Below, one piece after another: positions 1-3,826 of a stretch of DNA of 5,188 bases (the first letter of the stretch is position 1; each line of letters begins with the position of its first letter). Under the pieces are notes generated by a model, which had not been told where the DNA came from, searched no databases, and saw only the letters and a list, made by a program, of their open reading frames with translations. The DNA comes from Kiritimatiellia bacterium. Lineage in GTDB: Bacteria > Verrucomicrobiota > Kiritimatiellia > RFP12 > UBA1067. A program made the position numbers and the translations under genes. The DNA lies in the NCBI GenBank assembly GCA_028707675.1, contig JAQWAM010000148.1:1-5188 (forward strand). The letters are read 5' to 3'.

Positions 1-374
1 CGGTGCGGCGCATGCCCGCCGACGAGCGCCCGGACCGGATATACGGCTGCGAGATCTGGCGCGACCTCGACTGGCTGCCGGACAGCCGCAAGGTGGTGCT
101 GGACGTCAGCGACCGCGCCAACATCTCCGCGTCGCTGTCCGGGGTCTTCGATTCGCAGATATCCGGCGGCAAGCGTTATGACGACGCTGTGATGGGCCGC
201 CGCCGCGCGCACGCGACATTCTTCGAGTCGCACGCCGTGGATGCCGCGACGCTGCTGACTTTCGCCATGGACCTCACGCCTTTGGCGCAGGACGACAAGC
301 TCTCAATCGCCGACTATGTCGCGATGCTGATCGACGAGCTTAAGGCGGACGTGATCAAGAGGGTAGGCGGCTAA
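1..374 (+). CDS. PIG-L/LmbE-family deacetylase, C-terminal part (5' end outside window)
   Basis: This is the C-terminal part of a protein that begins upstream of the window; about 123 residues are visible and end at TAA 372-374. The GTG at position 3 is only the first possible codon in frame, not a supported start. The stretch YGCEIWRDLDWLP, followed by KVVLDVSD, GVFDSQISGGKRYD, GRRRAHATFFESHAVD and FAMDLTPL, resembles the C-terminal region of PIG-L (N-acetylglucosaminyl-type de-N-acetylase) proteins. Members of this family are zinc-dependent hydrolases that remove acetyl groups from N-acetylhexosamine-type substrates. The zinc-binding HPDD region would lie upstream and cannot be seen, so activity is unverified. 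The next gene, 147 bp downstream on the same strand, resembles an N-acetylhexosamine kinase, which supports a role in amino-sugar metabolism. Family call from recalled similarity, moderately sure; exact substrate unknown. Confidence 0.72.
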   Translation, partial: VRRMPADERPDRIYGCEIWRDLDWLPDSRKVVLDVSDRANISASLSGVFDSQISGGKRYDDAVMGRRRAHATFFESHAVDAATLLTFAMDLTPLAQDDKLSIADYVAMLIDELKADVIKRVGG

Positions 375-375
375 A

Positions 376-391
376 ACGGCGAAGCCGCCGT
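376..391 (+). other. Small GC hairpin just after the deacetylase stop
   Basis: ACGGCG and CGCCGT form a perfect 6-bp stem with a 4-nt loop (AAGC), two bases after the stop codon. No T-run follows (the next bases are CCCTCCCG), so it is not a convincing intrinsic terminator. It could stabilise the mRNA 3' end or weakly attenuate read-through into the kinase gene. The rest of the 375-521 spacer shows no clear promoter, so the two genes may be co-transcribed. Confidence 0.35.
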
Positions 392-521
392 CCCTCCCGC
401 GACAGGCGACAAGGCGCCGGTAGGGCGCGACCGCTGGGCGCGCCGTTCAGCGGACGGCTCGGCAAGCCTTCCCTGCCACCCGCAGTCCCGGTAGCCCCGG
501 CAGTGCCGCAGAGAAAAACTT

Positions 522-1649
522 ATGGAAAAAGCCAAACACAGCATCGGGCACCTGCGTCAGGTAACGGAGAGCTTCCAGATATGGGGAGACTTTGTCGGCG
601 CCGTGCCTTACGGATCCGGGCACATCAACGACACCTATCAGGTCACTATGCGGGTGGCCGGGACCACGGTGCGGTATCTGCTGCAGCGCGTCAACCACGC
701 TATCTTCACGCGGCCGGACATGGTGATGGATAACATCCTGCGCGTCACCGCCCACCTGCGCGAAAAGCTTGCGCAGGACGACGACGGCGATATCTCGCGC
801 AAGGCGCTTACCGTAATTCCCGCCCGTGACGGCAAGCCTTACGCGCGCGACGCCGAAGGCAACTGGTGGCGCCTGTACCTTTTCGTCGAAGCCGCGCAGA
901 CTTATGACGTTATCAGAGACGAGCGTCAGGCTTATGAGGCGGCGCGGGCCTTCGCGCGCTTCCAGAATCTGCTGGCCGACCTTCCCGCCCCGCGACTGCA
1001 CGAAACCATTCCGGCCTTTCATCACACCGTGCGGCGGCTGGAGGCTTTGGACGCCGCCGCTGCCGCGGATGTTTGCGGACGCCGCGCCGCCGTTGCCGCG
1101 GAAATCGCTTTCATCGACGAGCGCCGCCGCCAATGCGCCCGCCTGCTGGATCGCCAGTCGCGCGGCGAGATCCCCGAGCGCATCACCCACAACGACACCA
1201 AGATCAACAACGTCATGCTGGACGACGCCACCGGCGAGGGCGTCTGCGTGATCGACCTCGACACCGTCATGCCCGGTCTGGCGCTGTATGACTTCGGCGA
1301 CATGGTGCGCTCCGCCACCGCCTCCGCCAAAGAGGACGAGCGCGACCTGTCAAAGGTCGGCTGCCGCATCAATATGTTCGAGGCGCTGGCCAGGGGCTAC
1401 CTTACGGACGCGACTTTCTTGCTGCCGTCGGAAGTGGAAGAATTGGTTTTTTCCGGGCGTTTGATCACCATGACCATCGGCATCCGCTTCCTCACCGACT
1501 ATCTTTCGGGCGACACTTATTTCAGGACCAGCCGCCCCGGACAGAACCTCGACCGCTGCCGCGTGCAGTTCGCGATGGTGCGCAGCATGGAGGAACAGTC
1601 GGACGCTATGGAAAACATCGTGCGGAATGTGCTAAAATGCCGGAATTAA
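522..1649 (+). CDS. Aminoglycoside-phosphotransferase-family kinase, N-acetylhexosamine 1-kinase (NahK)-like
   Basis: This is a complete 375-aa protein of the APH/choline-kinase fold. Visible landmarks: a nucleotide-loop-like YGSGHINDTYQV at residues 30-41; LLQRVNHAIF at 53-62, typical of the NahK/'mucin desulfatase'-annotated subfamily; the catalytic loop HNDTKINN at 223-230 (His223, Asp225, Asn230); and the metal-binding IDLDTVMPG at 244-252 (Asp245), followed by LYDFGDMVR. NahK enzymes phosphorylate GlcNAc or GalNAc at C1 using ATP in the cytoplasm, for salvage of host-glycan sugars. The length matches that family (about 360 aa). ATG 522 is preceded only by a weak purine stretch (GAG at 511-513), but the N-terminal sequence fits the family. 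The upstream PIG-L deacetylase supports an amino-sugar context. No sign of damage: all core kinase motifs are present. The substrate is inferred; another sugar or amino alcohol remains possible. Confidence 0.85.
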   Translation: MEKAKHSIGHLRQVTESFQIWGDFVGAVPYGSGHINDTYQVTMRVAGTTVRYLLQRVNHAIFTRPDMVMDNILRVTAHLREKLAQDDDGDISRKALTVIPARDGKPYARDAEGNWWRLYLFVEAAQTYDVIRDERQAYEAARAFARFQNLLADLPAPRLHETIPAFHHTVRRLEALDAAAAADVCGRRAAVAAEIAFIDERRRQCARLLDRQSRGEIPERITHNDTKINNVMLDDATGEGVCVIDLDTVMPGLALYDFGDMVRSATASAKEDERDLSKVGCRINMFEALARGYLTDATFLLPSEVEELVFSGRLITMTIGIRFLTDYLSGDTYFRTSRPGQNLDRCRVQFAMVRSMEEQSDAMENIVRNVLKCRN

Positions 1650-1683
1650 GGTTTTGGCGTCTTGACCATCAGGAACGCTGGTA

Positions 1684-1700
1684 AAAAACAAGTTGTTTTT
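1684..1700. repeat. AT-rich near-perfect palindrome downstream of the kinase gene
   Basis: AAAAACAA-G-TTGTTTTT is a 17-bp palindrome with one central base, 34 bp after the kinase stop. As RNA it would form a 7-bp A·U-rich hairpin (1684-1690 with 1694-1700) whose 3' arm ends in five U, a weak bidirectional terminator. As DNA it could be an operator. The low stem stability makes either role uncertain. Confidence 0.3.
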
Positions 1701-1701
1701 C

Positions 1702-1776
1702 GCACAAAGCCACTATGGGCACGAAGGTTGGTACTATCGTTGTAATAAAATCCTTTGTGAACTTTGTGCCTTTGTG
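1702..1776. repeat. Inverted arrays of a CACAAAG / CTTTGTG unit
   Basis: The left side carries GCACAAAG (1702-1709) and GGCACGAAGG (1718-1727). The right side carries three copies of CTTTGTG (1753-1759, 1762-1768, 1770-1776), spaced 8-9 bp apart. The arms are complementary: 1702-1709 pairs perfectly with 1762-1769, and 1720-1727 pairs with 1752-1759 with one G·U, leaving a 24-nt loop that includes TACTATCGTTG. The result could be a two-tier hairpin, or direct arrays bound as DNA. It lies between the kinase stop and yicC in an AT-richer spacer. Repeats of the kind CACAAAGGCACAAAG are recalled as scattered between genes in some PVC and related genomes, but no search was possible here. Confidence 0.55.
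1729..1737 (+). promoter_or_regulatory. Candidate extended -10 element upstream of yicC
   Basis: TGGTACTAT reads as an extended -10 (TGN plus TACTAT, 4 of 6 matches to TATAAT). The promoter before the 3015 gene also has TGCTACTAT. No good -35 lies 16-18 bp upstream, so this rests on the extended -10 and the resemblance alone. A start near 1744 would put the three CTTTGTG units in the yicC 5' leader. Confidence 0.35.
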
Positions 1777-1810
1777 TGAGATTAAATCGGGGTGCGGGCT
1801 CCTCCGCAAC

Positions 1811-1818
1811 AGGAAAGG
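1811..1818 (+). promoter_or_regulatory. Ribosome-binding site of yicC
   Basis: AGGAAAGG ends 9 nt before ATG 1828. It decides the start: the in-frame GTG at 1792 would add 12 residues (RAPPQQERRQH-type) that are absent from the family and would put this purine run inside the gene. It is the clearest Shine-Dalgarno-like site in the window. Confidence 0.75.
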
Positions 1819-1827
1819 CGGCAGCAC

Positions 1828-2712
1828 ATGGCGTTAAAAAGCATGACCGGCTTCGGCCGCGGCGAGGCTAATGGCGGCGGGGTTAAGGTCGCGGTCGAAC
1901 TCAGCACGGTCAACCGCAAGCAATTCGACTGCAACTTCTCCATTCCGCGTGAGCTGGCGTGCCTCGATGCCAAAATGCACGCGCTGGCACACGGTCGGAT
2001 ATCGCGCGGGTATGTCAAAGGTCTGGTCACCGTCGCCGCCGTCGAAGGCGCGGACGCATCGGCCGGCCTGAATGCGGCGCCCGCGCGCCGCCAGATCGAG
2101 GCAATCCGCGGCATGGCGCGCGAGCTGGGTCTGGCTGATGACCTGACCGCCTCGTCGCTTTTGCGCCTGCCGGAAGCGCTGCGTCCGGGCCTGCTGCCGG
2201 AAAACCCGCTGGAATTCTGGCCGGTTCTGGAAACCGCTTTAAGCGCGGCGCTGGAAAGCCTGGATGTCATGCGGCTGCGTGAGGGCGACGCGCTGGAGCA
2301 AGACCTGCGGCAGCGCTTTCATGAGCTCCGCAAGATCAGCGACGCCATTGCGGCGCTCGCGCCGGCTGTGCCGTCCTCCTACAAGACCGCGCTTGAGAAA
2401 CGCCTGGCCGACCTGCTGGGCGGCGGCGCGGCTGTCGACCCCGCGCTGCTGGCGCGCGAGGCGGCCGTTTTCGCAGACCGTTGCGACGTGAGCGAGGAAC
2501 TGACGCGCCTGGCCAGCCACTTCGACCAAGTCGGCAAAGTCTTGTCGCAAGGCGGCGCCTGCGGACGCACGCTGGATTTCCTCTGCCAAGAGCTTTTCCG
2601 CGAGATCAACACCACCGGATCAAAGGCCAACAACGCCGAGATCTCCCGTCTGGTGATCGACTTCAAGGCCGGACTCGAAGCCGCCCGCGAGCAGGTGCAG
2701 AATATCGAATGA
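1828..2712 (+). CDS. yicC: YicC/YloC-family endoribonuclease
   Basis: A 294-aa protein, close to the usual length of about 290. The N-terminus ALKSMTGFGRGE matches the YicC N-terminal domain signature (SMTGFGR), followed by VELSTVNRKQFD and ISRGYVKGLV. The C-terminal domain (DUF1732) is clear at residues 221-294: VSEELTRLASHFDQ, GRTLDFLCQELFREINT, GSKANNAEIS and the ending AREQVQNIE. E. coli YicC and B. subtilis YloC are reported as endoribonucleases; YicC is linked with PNPase to degradation of the small RNA RyhB. The protein is cytoplasmic. ATG 1828 was chosen because it starts the conserved domain and has AGGAAAGG upstream. In many bacteria yicC is followed by gmk; here an intrinsic terminator follows and no gmk is in the window, so it looks monocistronic. 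Intact, with no unusual residues noticed. Confidence 0.93.
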   Translation: MALKSMTGFGRGEANGGGVKVAVELSTVNRKQFDCNFSIPRELACLDAKMHALAHGRISRGYVKGLVTVAAVEGADASAGLNAAPARRQIEAIRGMARELGLADDLTASSLLRLPEALRPGLLPENPLEFWPVLETALSAALESLDVMRLREGDALEQDLRQRFHELRKISDAIAALAPAVPSSYKTALEKRLADLLGGGAAVDPALLAREAAVFADRCDVSEELTRLASHFDQVGKVLSQGGACGRTLDFLCQELFREINTTGSKANNAEISRLVIDFKAGLEAAREQVQNIE

Positions 2713-2736
2713 GCCGGACAGGAAAAGCGGTGCCGC

Positions 2737-2759
2737 AAACCGCGCGCAGCGCGGTTTTT
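2737..2759 (+). terminator. Intrinsic terminator after yicC
   Basis: AAACCGCGC (2737-2745) and GCGCGGTTT (2749-2757) form a perfect 9-bp stem with a 3-nt loop (GCA). The 3' arm runs into five T (2755-2759). It lies 24 bp past the yicC stop, as expected for rho-independent termination of that transcript. The A-run on the 5' arm gives some potential for the opposite strand too. Confidence 0.8.
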
Positions 2760-2764
2760 GTCAC

Positions 2765-2835
2765 CGCACTCCAGATGCGTTCCGGCGCTCTTTTTTTGGA
2801 GTGCGCGCGGCAAGCGGTATTCCGCGCGACGCCGC
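2765..2835. repeat. Two nested inverted repeats, possible dispersed hairpin element
   Basis: CGCACTCCA (2765-2773) and TGGAGTGCG (2797-2805) form a perfect 9-bp inverted repeat around a 23-nt loop that ends in a seven-T run. Overlapping it, CGCGCGG (2804-2810) pairs with CCGCGCG (2822-2828) around an 11-nt loop; alternatively GCGGC (2807-2811) pairs with GCCGC (2831-2835). The string TTTGGAGTGCG...GGCAAGCGG...CGACGCCGCT resembles a hairpin-type intergenic repeat recalled from PVC genomes. That origin is inference; the inverted repeats are seen directly. Confidence 0.55.
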
Positions 2836-2840
2836 TCTTG

Positions 2841-2856
2841 ATGCCTAAATGCCTAA
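2841..2856. repeat. Tandem 8-bp direct repeat ATGCCTAA x2, echoed downstream
   Basis: ATGCCTAA occurs twice with no gap. The second copy extends to GCCTAAGC (2851-2858), and the same 8-mer returns at 2922-2929. The copies flank the promoter at 2876-2904, one upstream of the -35 and one just past the expected transcription start, an arrangement compatible with operator sites. No binding factor can be named. Confidence 0.4.
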
Positions 2857-2875
2857 GCGCACTTTTCGGATATGT

Positions 2876-2904
2876 TTGACCTGTGTCCGGCATTGTGCTA
2901 CTAT
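2876..2904 (+). promoter_or_regulatory. Sigma70-type promoter of the HTH-EIIA gene
   Basis: TTGACC (2876-2881) is followed by exactly 17 bp and TACTAT (2899-2904), with TGC before the -10 giving an extended -10. This is 5 of 6 and 4 of 6 matches to the housekeeping consensus at ideal spacing. Transcription would start near 2911, leaving a leader of about 104 nt that holds the heptamer array before ATG 3015. Confidence 0.7.
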
Positions 2905-2952
2905 CTCAGAAAATTCTGGACGCCTAAGCTTTTCTTCTGCGCGGCAGCGAGC

Positions 2953-3001
2953 CTCTTGCCTCTTGCCTCTTAACTCTTAACTCTTACTTTTCACCTCCTG
3001 A
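2953..3001. repeat. Array of 7-bp repeats (CTCTTRM) in the leader of the HTH-EIIA gene
   Basis: Five consecutive 7-bp units can be read: CTCTTGC, CTCTTGC, CTCTTAA, CTCTTAA, CTCTTAC (2953-2987). Two decayed units follow in the same register, TTTTCAC and CTCCTGA (2988-3001). The array is pure tandem with no spacer, pyrimidine-rich on the + strand, and ends 13 bp before ATG 3015. It lies downstream of the predicted promoter, so it should be transcribed. Because the period is 7, insertion or loss of units upstream of the ATG would change leader length without affecting the protein. Confidence 0.85.
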
Positions 3002-3014
3002 CTGGGCTGCCCCA

Positions 3015-3734
3015 ATGCCACACCGTATCCTTTCGCTGGCTCAAGCGGCGCGACATATTCGCATCCCTGAACGCGAGCTGTTCCATCTGGTGCAGCGCGA
3101 CGAGATCCCTTTTGTCCGGCGCGGCGAGGAGGTCTGTTTCGAACACCGCGTGCTTGACGACTGGGCGCAGCGCCGGATTCTCGGCCTGCCGACCGCCTCT
3201 CTGACGCGCCACCACCGGGAAGAGGTGGCGGACCGCACCAAGCAGGCGGCCGAAGACGCTCTGGTTCAGCGCCTTTTCCGCCCCCGGTGGATCGAGGCCT
3301 CGCTGCGGTCACGCACCAAGCCGGCGGTGATCCGCGACATGGTGGAGCTGGCGTCGAAAACGGATTGCCTGTATGACGCCGCCGCTCTGCAGCAGGAGAT
3401 CGAGGAACGGGAAGCCGCCGGCTCCACGGCGATCGGCGCGGGAGCGGCGTTTCTGCACGCGCGCTACCACGACCCCTATTTCGCCTCGGACTCGTTCGTG
3501 GTCTTGGGGCGCAGCCAGCAGCAGATTTTTTTCGGGGCGCAGGACGGCGGTCAGACCGACATCTTTTTCCTGATCTGCTGTACCGACGACACCCTGCACC
3601 TGCACACGCTGGCGCGGCTGTGCATGATGGCGCACGGCACCATGCTGCTCTCCGACCTGCGCGCCGCCGCCGACGCGGAAGAAATGTACCTCGCCCTCGA
3701 CCGCGCCGAACGCGAGATCCTGAAAGCGCTGTAG
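3015..3734 (+). CDS. Helix-turn-helix (excisionase/MerR-like) domain fused to a PTS EIIA domain
   Basis: A complete 239-aa soluble protein. Residues 1-58 (ILSLAQAARHIRIPERELFHLVQRDEIPF then RRGEEVCFEHRVLDDWAQRR, in two pieces) read as an excisionase/MerR-type winged helix-turn-helix. A linker follows, then a PTS EIIA type-2 (PtsN/fructose-like) domain from about residue 85. Its phosphorylation motif is recognisable: EEREAAGSTAIGAGAAFLHAR with His148 in LHAR as the expected phosphohistidine, and a second conserved-type His around 195-197 (LHLHTLARL). Related proteins accept phosphate from HPr/NPr and signal carbon, nitrogen or potassium status rather than carry sugar. No EIIB or EIIC gene is nearby, so a regulatory role is inferred. 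ATG 3015 is the first start after an in-frame TAA at 2925-2927; it has no Shine-Dalgarno and sits behind a small TGGG/CCCA hairpin. Likely single-gene transcript from its own promoter. Confidence 0.85.
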   Translation: MPHRILSLAQAARHIRIPERELFHLVQRDEIPFVRRGEEVCFEHRVLDDWAQRRILGLPTASLTRHHREEVADRTKQAAEDALVQRLFRPRWIEASLRSRTKPAVIRDMVELASKTDCLYDAAALQQEIEEREAAGSTAIGAGAAFLHARYHDPYFASDSFVVLGRSQQQIFFGAQDGGQTDIFFLICCTDDTLHLHTLARLCMMAHGTMLLSDLRAAADAEEMYLALDRAEREILKAL

Positions 3735-3789
3735 CCGTTGTCAGACGCGAATTCAAATATGGGCAAATCCGCACCCGGCATCTTGCGGC

Positions 3790-3818
3790 TTTCCATTGAA
3801 CCGCCGCTCGCGTATACT
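3790..3818 (+). promoter_or_regulatory. Candidate promoter abutting the methyltransferase start (possible leaderless mRNA)
   Basis: TATACT (3813-3818, 5 of 6 to the -10 consensus) is preceded at 17 bp by TTTCCA (3790-3795, 4 of 6 to the -35). Transcription would begin at about 3825-3826, right at ATG 3827. No Shine-Dalgarno lies before this ATG, which agrees with a leaderless transcript. Confidence 0.5.
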
Positions 3819-3826
3819 GTCACGTA

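Noticed and set aside
447..1190. 247-aa open frame on the - strand
   Set aside because: It lies antisense to the kinase gene, whose + strand product carries clear family motifs. Long antisense frames are expected in GC-rich DNA, and its product shows no recognisable domain.
1792..1827. GTG 1792 as the start of yicC
   Set aside because: It would add 12 residues not found in the family and place the AGGAAAGG ribosome-binding site inside the gene; ATG 1828 fits better.
2953..2987. CRISPR array
   Set aside because: The units are 7 bp and directly tandem with no spacers, far too short for CRISPR repeats, and no cas genes are present.
2991..2999. AGGAGGTGA on the - strand as a ribosome-binding site for a leftward gene
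   Set aside because: No start codon follows at a usable distance on the - strand; the next bases are the heptamer array, and no credible leftward gene exists.
2977..3774. 265-aa open frame on the - strand
   Set aside because: Its product is Arg/Ala/Pro-rich low-complexity sequence typical of a shadow frame, and it runs through the HTH-EIIA gene and the heptamer array.
3769..3788. CCGCA/TGCGG hairpin as terminator of the HTH-EIIA gene
   Set aside because: The stem is only 5 bp and is followed by CTTTCC, not a T-run. It also precedes the candidate -35 directly, so termination is not supported.
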